A stretch of DNA of 64,000 bases from Hymenoscyphus infarciens (taxonomy: Eukaryota > Ascomycota > Leotiomycetes > Helotiales > Helotiaceae). Positions within the stretch are counted from its first letter, which is position 1. Every line of letters begins with the position of its first letter. The notes below the pieces were generated by a model. The model was given only the letters and a program-made list of their open reading frames with translations. It had not been told where the DNA came from and did no database searches. The position numbers and the translations under genes are program-made. Below, piece by piece: positions 13,088-23,743 of the stretch. Location of the stretch: assembly GCA_001414345.1 (NCBI GenBank), contig LLCB01000060.1, positions 124,001 to 188,000 of the forward strand, in the 5' to 3' direction.

Positions 13088-14344
13088 CTACTTTTTGATG
13101 GGCTCTCCATCTGCCCCAATTAAGCTCTCCTCTGTTCTAACAGGTCCTTCTCCAACTTGGGTCAAGATAACCCTTGAAACCCCATCTCTCAAAACACCCA
13201 CCGCTCTCTCGTCCAAGGAGGTGCTCTCCTTGGGCTCAATCTCCCGACTTGCCCAGCCCTCCAAGCCTCCCAAAGCACCCTTCAAAACACCAGCGACAGC
13301 AGAAGTATTCTCTTCCTCGTAGTAGATAACAGCATTTGGACCGGCATCAAAAGTATAAGCCGCAATGATCTTCCCCGCAGCCTTGTTGATATCCTCCACC
13401 AATCGAATAGCAGCCCTCGAAACATCGTTCAGGTAAAAAATTGGTGGGAAGGTATCAAGACAAGTAGCATGGAAAGAATTACTCTCCATCATAGTCACCT
13501 TTCCAAAACTCTCGAAGTCCTTGTCCTTGATAGCTTTCTCCATCTCCGCCATATGTTTGGGAACCACAATCTCCGCTCTTCGCTGGAAGAGTTCTGATGT
13601 CGCAACTGTGATTTGCATTCCGGAAGTACTACTCACACCCTTCTTCTCCGCGGAAACAACGAGGATGAGTGCACGCATTGTAGGCCAGTGAGAAGCTGGT
13701 GCGACTTCGACGGCGAGACTGTCACTTCCATCCACTTCGGAACCCATTTGCCATGCAACATAACCACCAAAGAGTGAACGACAAGCACTTCCACTTCCCT
13801 GTCTCGCGATCCTGCTTAATTCCGTTGGAGTAGCTGGCAGCTCATATAGATTCGCAATGGCGCGGACCAAAGCTGCGAAACCGGCGGCGGAACTGGCGAG
13901 ACCGGCGGCGGTGGGGAAGTTGTTCTCAGATACGATGCGTAGAGGGAGAGAGGAGAGTTTAGGTAGAGAGGAATTGGAGGCTTCGAGTTCGGAACGAAGG
14001 GCGCGGAGAGCACGGAAACAGGCTTGGGTTCGGGCGCCGCTGGTGTCTTGGGATTGGGAGTTGAGGAGGAGGGTATCGCTTGCGGGGAAAGTGGAGGAGC
14101 ATGATGCTGTGGTATGGGTTCGGAGGTCGTCTTGGGAGAGGGTTACGGAGATGGAGGAGTTGGTTGGGAGGTTTAGTTTTGGGTCGCGTTTTCCCCAGTA
14201 TCTGTAAGTATGTTCTCGTTAGTTAATTTTGAATAGACGGGGAAAAGGGGGGTTGGTGGGGGAGAGGGGTAGGTTGACGGACTTTACGACTGCGATGTTG
14301 ACTGGTGCAGTCGTGCTGGCTTGGTAAATTTTAGTGTCTGCCAT
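13088..14344 (-). CDS. ERG19: Diphosphomevalonate decarboxylase (sterol/isoprenoid pathway)
   Basis: Converts mevalonate diphosphate to isopentenyl diphosphate with ATP, the last step of the mevalonate pathway; cytosolic. Exon 1 (14344-14283) and exon 2 (14201-13088) give 391 residues, close to the family length. Visible: N-terminal [15 protein letters not shown] spanning the intron, the GHMP-kinase glycine-rich segment [19 protein letters not shown] (about residues 117-135), [18 protein letters not shown], and the C-terminal [11 protein letters not shown]. The donor GTCCGT is weak, but the family sequence across the junction requires it. Divergent with CYC3. Confidence 0.93.
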
Positions 14345-14593
14345 TTTGGAGGAATCCGCGACCTCGAATCTGTAAAATGTATCTTAAAAAGGGAAATTCT
14401 TGTTCAATGGATGGTGGTGAGGGGTTGTTGTCGCTTCGACCCCAAAGTAAATAAATTTCCCCAGCGGTCAACATCAACCAATCGGCGAAGAACCGATTCC
14501 AAGCTCCGATTTCTCCAGGGGTCTCAAAAAACATCTCGAAGGCATCATCGTTCGCGGATCAGCCATTCTATTCGCATTACCAATTCAAACACT
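14345..14593. promoter_or_regulatory. Divergent promoter region ERG19 / CYC3
   Basis: 249 bases separate the two start codons, so both promoters and leaders lie here. No specific site recognised. Confidence 0.5.
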
Positions 14594-15477
14594 ATGGCGA
14601 AAGAAGAAGAAAGCGCTTCTGCGGAAGTATGCCCCGTTGACCACACCACCCGCGCTGCTTGGTTAAAGGCCAACCCAGGAACCGCGCATCCTTTCAATCC
14701 CGCAACCACCAAAAAACCTAGCCTCGCCTCTTCCCCAAGCCCATCGAGCGATTCCAAACCCTCCGATAATTCCACAACTCCTCCCTCTCGATCAATATTC
14801 TCAAAATTATGGGCTTCTTCTCCTTCTCCTCCTCCATCACCACCCGCAGATTCAAACCCACTAAATCTCGATCGAGAGATCTCAACGATCCCCCGCGCCT
14901 CAGCTGTCGATGATTCCGACAAGCCAGCAAATAATGAAAAGGAAGGTGGTGTGAGTAAGAGTGGGAATTGGATATATCCCTCAGAAAAGATGTTTTTCGA
15001 CGCCATGAAGAGGAAGGGTTATGCCAGTGATGCGAGCGATATGAAGACTATCGTGCCTATTCATAATGCTGTTAATGAGAGAGCGTGGAAGGAGATTAAA
15101 GAGTGGGAAAGGCCATATGGTTCTGACGAGAAGTAAGTCTTCTATGCGATCAGTTTGCTAAAATTTTATAATTCGTTTGCTAACGTTGAACTTATAGATG
15201 TGGCGGGCCAAAGTTACATTCCTTCTTAGGACTCTCGCAGACACTCTCCCCCAAAGCACGTTTCAATACTCTCCTCGGATATACAGCCCCATTCGATAGA
15301 CATGATTGGGTAGTTGACCGTTGTGGAACGAGAGTGGAATATATCATCGATTTTTACGCGGGTAAGAATGAGGGGAGAGACAATGGGAAGTTGAATTTCT
15401 TTCTGGATGTTAGACCGAAGTTGAATACTTTCGAGGGATGGAAGATGAGGGGCGCTAAGTTTGTTGGGTTGGTGTAA
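14594..15477 (+). CDS. CYC3: Holocytochrome-c synthase (cytochrome c heme lyase)
   Basis: Attaches heme covalently to apocytochrome c in the mitochondrial intermembrane space. Exons 14594-15132 and 15198-15477 give 272 residues. The first methionine of the conserved protein ([17 protein letters not shown]) is preferred over the longer open frame upstream. Visible: a Cys-Pro heme motif ([11 protein letters not shown]), a second GTAHPFNP region, a proline/serine-rich linker, then the synthase core [72 protein letters not shown] and [18 protein letters not shown]. Cytochrome c versus c1 specificity cannot be settled here. Confidence 0.93.
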
Positions 15478-15831
15478 GCACGATGGGTGTGAAAGTATTG
15501 CATGTAAGATGTGTATGATGATAGGGCGTATTTGGTTTTGGGAATAAGAGTTAGAAAGGACTCTCTACTTGATGTATGAATAGAGGCCAGTTGTGTATGG
15601 TGTACTAAACTGTATAGGAGAATATACTCGAATGTTTTGAAATAAACAACAATCACTAGAAATAATCAAATCTATAACTTCCATAAAGAGCGGTTAGTGG
15701 GGAGCTACAACCACTACCGTGTCTAGTGGTGCTTTCAAAAACCTGGCCATTCTTTCTCATTCAAGTGGCCGGGTTCATTGAATAATCTCAAGTCGACGTA
15801 ACCACTTCGTCGAACGAGTTTTTCGACTTCA
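15478..15831. other. Convergent 3' region CYC3 / RUS gene
   Basis: 354 bases between convergent stop codons; presumed 3' UTRs, nothing else seen. Confidence 0.5.
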
Positions 15832-18072
15832 TCACCAATCCATCCTAACCCTAGTCCCACTTCTCGTTTCCAAAGCCCCGGTCTCAATGTCCCATCCCGC
15901 GTTCTCCAACTGCTTGTAGACATCATGGCTCAGCAAAATCTTTTCAACTACATCCTTCGTCCTTTCCAGCCCCTCCACCAAACTCTCTCCTTCCTTTCTC
16001 CCCTCAGTCCAAGAATGTACATGGTATAAAGCATGAAACCACCCCTTCAACATCTCCTTATTCCTAGCCCCTTCTTTGATGACTATATAACATGAGGTAT
16101 CAGGTGCTGGAACACTGTCACACATCATGATATATCCATCATGTCTATAAATTGTCAGGAGCTGCGAGAAGTCTGAAAGGGGCGGAGACGGGAAGTTGTT
16201 TGAGGAAGTGGAGTTGTTGAAGAGCGAAACAATTTTCTGGAAGGGGACCCCGATATAACACCACCCCCCCACAACCTCTCTTCCATGCCCCCGGAGAACG
16301 CCATCTCTCTCAAAGATCTTCTCTTGCAACGAAACTTCTTCCGGGGTTAAGATTTTTATCCCAATCCCACTTCCACCTCCCTTTTCCGCCTCTGAATTGT
16401 CCAGTAGAGATGAGAAAACAAGGTTCGCACGTTGGCGATTTAAAGTCCTCATCGAGACGGCGCGAACAGCGAGGTAATTGGTAAAAAGATGGATGGAGAG
16501 GAGGAAGATAAGGGAGGTCCAGGTGGCGAATTTGGTGGTTATGTGGGAGATTATGAGGGAGCCTGTTAGCATTCCAAGAAGGGAGATTATAGTTTCTTGG
16601 GAGGAGTCCTTCTGTTTTTGGGTCAGTTTTTTACTCTTCATTCGGGAAAAGCAGAAGATGTGGAAAGGGGGGGGGGATGTAAGGTGAGTGAAAGAGATGG
16701 AACTTACAGCATTCAACTCCCCCAAATTCCCGACTTTGGCGAAATGAGCACTCAGACTTGCTTTGCTACTTCCTGCTGCGACACCACACAGGCTTCTTAA
16801 ACAGCTGCTCACTGCCAACATAGTCACTCTCCAACCCTTAGGTAGAGCAGGCGAGAGACAATCGAGTATCATGGCGGAGTCGTTGAAGATATCGGCAAGG
16901 AGTCTGTACATTTTGCATTCTGGTTCAAGAGAGGAACCAAGTCGATGGGCGAAAAGAATCGTTGCTATACGACCCATTGATTCTTGCAAAACTGAAAGTA
17001 AGAGGGCTGAAGTTGGAGAGGCATGTGAATCGCCAACTCCTATTCCTAGGGTGTGCGTTAGAACATGTTTTGAATGCTTTGGAGAGTTACATCCAGAGGG
17101 TTATTCTGCAAAATAAGAATTAAAAAAACATACAACAGCAGGTATTCGCTGGTGGTCACCCACCCAACTACTAATCTGCCGATCTGAGGCTTGTGTATGG
17201 CAGAGCGGACGGGATGCCCATTTCTCCTCAGTCTATGGTCGTATGTGGCAGACTTTGCATTATTTTGCTCCATATTCATGTGTTTTTGAGTGGGGTTCAA
17301 AATTTTCATCGGCACTCAAACAACCCCAAAGCAAAAACCACAACTACTAAATCAAGAACGTACCTTCAAGCACAGCTCTACTAGACAACATCCCCGCAAT
17401 CGAGCTACTAAAAGCTTGTAGAGAATCCTGGATGCCATCAATCCTGAATTTATCTTGGAGTGCCTCCCTTTCAATCACAACTCACATATATTTGGTATCT
17501 GTTCAAACATCATCGTCAGCTTGTTATATCTTGAGACTTTGATGAACGCAGGGTATGGTGCTACTATCATGGATCCGACCTGCCTCGACTTCCGAGGTGG
17601 AGGTCGTTCTTTGCTTGCCTTCACATCGTCCCCCGACTCGAGCACCTCAAGGAGACAGAACAGGGCTCCGCTCCTCCCTTCTTTCCACGAGCTACATGAC
17701 AAGAAAGAACTTTGATGGAAGGCGGGACACCCTGAATAAATAACAAGAAACACAACTCACTCTAAATAATCGCTCGTGACACTATGAGGATACCCGGCTG
17801 GTAAGAAAGCATTCAAGATACTCCTTCCAAATCCGCTTTTATTATCGGGATACTGCTCAAAGCTACGGTTAGAAATGGTTCATGACTCAGTACCGAGAAA
17901 GAAAGAGGCAATATAGAATTAGGTGAGAGACGTGCAAACATACAGAGATAAAGACGTTCTTCTCCCCAGACCCATGGTGGTGGTAAGTTGCAACCACATT
18001 TTTCGACTCATCAATTTCCTCAATATTGATAGAGGAATGGTTCTCTTCTTCCTTATTCTTGGAGGGTGCCAT
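15832..18072 (-). CDS. RUS/DUF647 family membrane protein (root UVB sensitive-like)
   Basis: Exons on the minus strand: 18072-17944, 17852-17761, micro-exon 17498-17486 (13 bases), 17427-17364, 17045-16708 and 16611-15832; 471 residues. The joined protein contains ILNAFLPAGYPHSVTSDYLE, YQIYDSLQAFSSSIAG, LSSRAVLEGIGVGD, SALLLSVLQESMGRIATILF, HRLGSSLEPECKMYRLLADI and LNAKDSSQETIISLLGMLTG, the hallmark of DUF647. All phases close exactly. Proteins of this family are multi-span organelle membrane proteins; in plants they act in UV-B and vitamin B6-linked signalling, while the fungal role is unclear. The intron 17363-17046 contains a 5S rRNA gene on the same strand, and the 17760-17499 intron is also long (262 bases). 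The start is ATG 18072. Confidence 0.88.
17122..17128 (-). terminator. Pol III T-run terminator of the 5S gene
   Basis: Seven T residues on the minus strand immediately follow the 5S 3' end, the standard RNA polymerase III stop. Confidence 0.75.
17128..17246 (-). rRNA. 5S ribosomal RNA gene inside a RUS-gene intron
   Basis: The minus strand begins ACATACGACCATAG, contains CATCCCGTCCGCTCTGCCAT and TTAGTAGTTGGGTGGGTGACC, and ends ACCAGCGAATACCTGCTGTTGTATGT: 119 bases, colinear with fungal 5S rRNA as I know it. The 5' and 3' ends pair (ACATACGAC with GTTGTATGT). The internal control region (TAGTTGGGTGGGTGACCACC) is intact. Dispersed single 5S genes are usual in filamentous ascomycetes. It sits in the same orientation within the 318-base intron 17046-17363 of the RUS gene. 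Confidence 0.95.
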
Positions 18073-18848
18073 GATGGCTGTCACTCATATCCTTCACTCG
18101 CGGTGTGATGTTGGGAGTTGGAAGCAATAGGCAACGTTTCTCGTGGAAGGGGGATTTCATTGGCTCGCGACGGTCACGAGCGATGAGGTTCAATTGTTTT
18201 CGAAACACATGTGGCAAGTTAAGAAGCTTGTTGGAGAATTAGAAGTAAATCAACGAAAAAGAAGTGTAGAATCAAGCTTGGGCGGGAAGTCGGCGAATCC
18301 ATCGGACTTACCATATTAGGCTAAAAGGGTGAAGGAAAATGACCTTAACTTCACTTACCTTTTTAAATTTTCGGCTAACATTTTTGAACAATGAAACTAG
18401 TTGAAAAGGATTGTTTTATTATTCAATAATTGCGGAATTGACCAATTACGTTACCACTTTATAGTATTCAGTAGTGTGTCTAGTAAGTCAAGCCATTAAA
18501 TCCTGTTGTTTGAGAGTATTTAGAGTAATTGAATTGATTAAATAAAGTCACGGAAGCTTCAATACTATAGCGTATTAGACACTTATCCTTACCAGTTATT
18601 TAATATAATTATCCTAACGTTTTAGAAGACTTGAGTTACTTCGACAAAGTATAGAGGTTGAGTATAGCGAATCTATAATATTTTTAGTCAGAACGGCTCA
18701 ATTCTCTAATTGGTGAATGAAGTATACTAGAGCCCCTATTTATGAGTATTTCAAAGCTAACGAAGATCATCGCAGTACATAAAAAAAGAGTCCTCCCAAC
18801 TCCCAAACCGATCTCAATTTCCTTTTCCAGATCGCCCAAGACAACAGA
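18073..18848. other. RUS promoter side and A+T-leaning spacer
   Basis: Presumed RUS promoter near 18.1 kb, then moderately A+T-rich sequence; no gene or element seen. Confidence 0.4.
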
Positions 18849-20150
18849 TCACCTCTCGTTATTTATGCTTCTAGCAGCTAGGTTCAATGAATTCAAGGTG
18901 TAGGTTGGAGGTGTAAGTTTGGATTTTACAACCATCTTCTTGTTCAGACACATCCCGCTGAAAGTCTTGGGTAAATATCTCGACGGGTGGATTACACAAA
19001 AAATGGCAAGACAAGCTAAATGAAAACTTAGCTAGTTGGGCATGTATAGATAGGAAGGAATCTTACCTATGATGGGCAGGCTATCACACACCTAGAATGT
19101 CCATTCATGTGATTGGATGTACGTGGTGACATCTCCTGTGTTTTCAAACACACGATAAAGTGCACGGAGCTAAGATGGCCAATACTGTGCAAATCAACCG
19201 AAAAAGAATTCCAACTTACCATGATCACGGTTGCTACTCCATTCAAAGCCCAGCTCAGATGTCTCCATTGTGTTGATGTAATACTTCCGGAGAAGTTGTG
19301 TGCTGCCAAGACCTATTTTCTGCTGACTATCACGAAACGAGCCCCAACTATTGCAAATAAACCAAAGCATAATAGTTGTATTCCGAGACCAAGTTTGAGA
19401 GTTTTCCGACCGGATTCAACCACCTTTTCCTGTTCTTGTGTCAATTTACTGTCTGTGAGACCCTCACTAGCTTTTGCAACTCCGCCTACTTGAATAATGA
19501 ATGACAGGACGTCAACGGTGACGAATAGGGGGTGATTCAATCTTGGTGGAACCCATAGAGTTTTCGCGTTGAGCTTTTCTGGTGGAGTGGTGAGCCAGAC
19601 AAGCCTCCCAAAAGCCACTGTAAATGATGATCTCGGAGTCAGTACTGCCCTTTTTAGAAGTATGTTTGACGAAACTGAGGACAAAACTGGGCTGAGAGGA
19701 GGAAGTGGGTTGCTTGTGGTGAAGACATTGTCTCAATCCTCCTGAAACAACCTGAAAGAGGATAATAGGAACTTAGATACCACCCGCCATAGCAGCCTGC
19801 TGCAAGAAGCGAATGAGCCAAGCTGGGGTAAAGTTAAAACTCTAGATGTAATCAGGCCAACAAGAAACTCTTACATGATTGCGAACCATTGGATGAGAAA
19901 CGCAGTGTCGTTATTTAAATCACTGGCAGAAATCGAGCCAGCAATGTCTCTAAGGCTTTCAACTGTGAGACTTTAGTGAAGTATACTTTACCCCCCGGCA
20001 ACAAGATATCTTACTGAGCCTACCAAGGATAAAAACGAAGAAGAACCACGATTTGGGACGAACGAGGAGATACCCTCAGTATACAGTAGTAGCATTGATT
20101 GCAATTGCTATAATAACGTTCATAGCAAGGCTAGGATTCTATTTATAAGG
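18849..20150 (-). pseudogene. RTA1-like lipid-translocating/7-TM protein pseudogene
   Basis: Read on the minus strand, pieces match the RTA1 seven-span plan in order: NPSLAMNVIIAIAIN (TM1), RPKSWFFFVFILGRL (TM2), ISASDLNNDTAFLIQWFAIM (TM3 start), FGRLVWLTTPPEKL, FVTVDVLSFIIQVGG (TM4), GLGIQLLCFGLFAIVGARF (TM5), WALNGVATVIM, LRALYRVFENTGDVTTYIQS (TM6-7 link), DSLPIIACLAIFCVIHPSRYLP (TM7). Family proteins are plasma-membrane 7-TM proteins linked to lipid export and drug tolerance. In-frame stops interrupt conserved blocks at 20139-20141 (TAG), 20076-20078 (TGA) and 19092-19094 (TAG). Exon joining around TM3-TM4 could not be resolved. TAG/TGA in place of sense codons next to A+T repeats suggests RIP leakage. 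Confidence 0.7.
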
Positions 20151-22928
20151 ACTCGGCACCTCTATTTATTTGGTTAGAAGATAGACAACCATTGGAAAAT
20201 AACGAACCTGTTGAAGTCTTTTTACTGCAGCCGTGTTTCGTTACAAATTCTAAAAGCTTTGATCCCCAATAAAGGACGAGGATGAGAGGGTGAGGAGTGC
20301 AATAGAAGCCTAGGATTTTGGAAATTCGAGATTCAGTAGATTGATGTTATTCTTCAGGAGGAATGCAGGTTAATTAAGTACCCTTGACGTTGAGAGGCTT
20401 TTTGGTGGTACGAATCCTTCTAAAGGTTTCAATGAGGCTGTACATACAAGGAACTTTAGTGAACTGTACGGTTTCAAGGTACCGCCAAACGAAAGCAGTT
20501 TTTTTCCAACACACATCTATGCTTTCTATGAACATCACGTTCAAAGGAAGTTCGCCAAATGCTCATCTTCAATCATACATAGTTGGTTGACGTAATTTGT
20601 TGGTTTGTTAGAATCCAGACAAAGCTAACAGTTGTTGGGTGGGTTAGCGCAACGTGATAGGCCACAAACATGCGGTTTCCAACATACAGCCCCAAGTAGG
20701 AGTATGCAGGGCAACTTTTATTATCTAAAACTAGTTAATTGACTCACTTATAAAATAACTTGTCACATACGAGATGACCGAATTCGGCTTGTAGGCTTGT
20801 ATCCCCAATCTCGACTATATTACTTAGACGTTCCGTATGAACGTAAACTCGTCTAAGATAGTTAGTGTGAGTTAATTCTTCATAAGTGTTACTTCGAGTG
20901 TCAAGGAATTAAGAGGTAGTGAGATATTAGAAGCTGTAAGACATAAATTCAAGATAGAAAGTTAAAAGTAATGTACAACGCCCCTCCGACCCCCTAGAAC
21001 CCATTTGGAGACGCTGCGCGAGCTAGTATAGTATGAAATTCGACTTCTATGAACTTGTAGACTTGTCTACCTCGACAAGCTAGAACTTAACCCTTGCAAA
21101 GTTTAGATGTAGAGAGAAGCTTGGGAATTTCAACGTACCACCTCTTTTCAAACAACGCGGGGACGCTGAGAGCCAACCCAACCCCTATCTCGCTTAGTTT
21201 TATTTTACTGCCTGTATAGTGAGTTGTGAGTTAAGCTTGAATTTGTCCACTTTTTTTATAATCCGAGCTTTTTAAAAAGTTCCTTAATTTCCCCTCTTCT
21301 TAGGTACTCTTTTACCTATTTATTAATAATAACATATATTAGTATACTCTAGATAATAGGAAATAAGAGCTCTGAACATCCTCTATTACTCTATAAACTT
21401 TATATAATAAAAACAGATAATTTTATATCTGTCTTTATTTTTATAAGGTCTTAGCGTACCTTATCGACCTTATTAACCTTATATAGGGGTAGTGAAATTT
21501 TTTTAAAAAAGGGGTTTTTTTTAAGAATTATCTATTTTTTAGTTTATATTTATTATACTTACTTTAAAATAATATGTAATATAAAAGAGAGATAATTAGA
21601 TATAGCGCTTCTTTCTAACTAGGCCTTATCTCTTTTAGAGTATCTTTATTTACTATCTTCTAAAGAAAAGTGAGAGAAAGCTTTTAATAAAAAAAGCTCG
21701 GATTATAAAAAAGTGGGCAAATTCAAGCTTAACTCGTAACTCACTGTAGTTAAGAATGTATGTCTGTTTACCTGTGTAGAAGTTTGTGCGTTGAGGTGAC
21801 ACGGCCACTCGACAGAGTTGATAGATTACAAGTGCAACTACTAGTAAGTTACCTCGTATTTTGGGAGGTATTTTATATATTATGTGCTTAAATCCAAGGG
21901 TTGACGAATGTTTGGCCTTTTCTACAAACTAATGCCGGAGGCTGTAGGCTGTAGGATAACCTCTTCGCCTATTCCATCACTGTGTGGTATATCGAGAAAA
22001 ATAAACCAGCCTACAAGAACGACGCGTTGGCATACATATCACAAAGAAAAGATGTTTTTCCAACTACTTTAGCTCCCCCATCCATCGAAACTATGTTTCT
22101 TGGGCTTTCTTGGGCCCTAATCCCATCTACTGACAAACACTACCACGATGATAAACGAGATATCATGCATGGAGAATCATCAAAGCCGTGCTGCACCTTC
22201 AAATACAACTGTACGATTGCAACAGCGTCTTGGGAATTACACGTAGAATTTTCATGCTCTTTGACTACCTAGACATGGCCTATGGATCTCTCGTAGAAGT
22301 TTCGGTTCCTTTTTCTTCGCCGCCCAGCTAAAAGATGAAATCCAGCCTCTGAGAAGCTACATTCCTTGAGCTTCAAGGCAATAGTCACGATATTTGGTGT
22401 CAAATTTTCAATATTCAGGATCATTGGCATCAGAATTATTGGTGTTTCAGGTGACATCCTCTAGTCCTTGGGTTGCTCGATGGATTTTCCCATCTTCCAC
22501 CCCTATGAATGAAGAACCAATAATCTCACAACATTTCATCAACAAGCAGAATTGTTACTATTTCTGATGCCTTCGGCGCTCAGTACGGGTAATTTGTGGG
22601 ATTTATGGATCCTAAGCCCACGCCTCCTAACGTAAAAATCGTCAGTTCATCATACCTTTTGCTATTTTGAACTCGCTTTTATTGATGTAATAGCTACTTG
22701 GCGATTATTGGTTGGGAGTTGATAATGAAAACAGGCTGTGGTCTCAGTAGATTGAATATATATTACGCGAACTCACCTCAAACAAATTCGAAATAACCAT
22801 CACTCCATCACCACGTCATTCTATCACTCCATCAATACTCCATCAATCACTCAACTCACCACTTCAAACTCAAATCACAAACACTTCACTTCTAACAGCA
22901 CTATTCCTTCTTTCAACATATTCTGAAA
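20151..22928. other. Gene-poor spacer carrying a MITE
   Basis: No gene supported. It holds an inverted pair CTTAGACG (20823-20830) / CGTCTAAG (20850-20857), the MITE at 21217-21746, and, just before 22929, CCATCA-rich leader-like sequence upstream of the secreted-protein remnant. Confidence 0.4.
21217..21746. mobile_element. MITE with ~55-base terminal inverted repeats and TA target duplication
   Basis: Left end TAGTGAGTTGTGAGTTAAGC and right end (reverse complement) CAGTGAGTTACGAGTTAAGC continue as inverted repeats through AATTTGYCCACTTTTTT and ATAATCCGAGCTTTTT. Each end is flanked by TA (21215-21216 and 21747-21748). Length 530 bases with an A+T interior and no coding. TA duplication and CAGT termini fit the Tc1/mariner/Fot1 superfamily. 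Mismatches between the arms are mostly C/T, as expected from RIP. Confidence 0.8.
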
Positions 22929-23503
22929 ATGTATTCATTCGTAAGCCAGATCAACATCAAATCCCTTCTCTCAAACTCATAAAATCTAGACCATTGCAAC
23001 CGCAGCAGCTGTGCTCGCAGCCGTTCTAGTGATGGAACTCCCATCTCTAGCTGCAAGTGCCTATGCCTTGGACCTAAATATCAAAGGCCCTGTCACTTTA
23101 AACCTCCCTTACATTCCCGTCAGCCATCCAACTGCCCAGAACGATGCCCTCGATAAATACCAACCTCTTTTCCCTCAAGGCCAGCGCCTTCATTGGCGCG
23201 AAAAGTAGAAATGCCTTCACCACTACTGGCCAATGCTTTGCCGAATATCCCTGCTTCAGTGTGGTGAAAGCGGTGACAACCTCCCTCGGTAGCTCCCCAG
23301 CTATCTCTCAACAACAACTTGACGGTTTGATAGCCAACATCACCTCCTCCCCAACAATTGCCTTCAACCAAGCCAACAAGGATCGTCCGTTCAATGGTTT
23401 CAAGCTCACTAGCAACGTCTTCGTCTTCCAAGTCGTCAGTGCCCCAGGATTGATCCCCTCCGACGTTGCTGCAGATATCATATTCGCTCTTTACACCATA
23501 TAA
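22929..23503 (+). pseudogene. Small secreted protein gene, apparently frameshifted
   Basis: A 12-base first exon (22929-22940) and an intron (22941-22989, GTAAGC..CTAG) lead into a clear signal peptide, MYSFTIATAAAVLAAVLVME.. SLAASAYA. This frame stops at 23206-23208. The next frame carries on from about 23144 with SLKASAFIGAKSRNAFTTTGQ, CFAEYPCFSVVKAVTTS and on to a stop at 23501-23503, as if one base had been gained or lost near 23145-23200. A protein-like stretch with cysteines (MADNFCDGEAFVAPAAIV.. FGNTICKLV) follows at about 23599-23715 after an intron-like CTTTCTG..CCCAG. No family recognised; secreted role is inferred only from the signal peptide. Confidence 0.5.
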
Positions 23504-23743
23504 GCTGGCACAACCACGACCAGCTCCGTTTGAGGAGTGTAGGCTTATAAGGATTTTGCCCCTAAGCTAATAGTTGCTTTCTGTTTTTACCCAGAAGGTG
23601 CAGATACTCTGATGGCAGACAACTTTTGCGACGGGGAAGCTTTCGTTGCTCCTGCTGCTATCGTTGCTAAACGTGTAAACCTTGGTGACGTTTTCGGCAA
23701 CACTATTTGCAAGCTAGTAAAGTTCCCTATATTTTGCAAGTAG

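Noticed and set aside
17443..17443. Alternative exon start at 17443 (TTCAG acceptor) in the RUS gene
   Set aside because: It gives YLEIDGIQDSLQ, one residue too long for the family word, whereas the micro-exon reading restores YLEYQIYDSLQ exactly.
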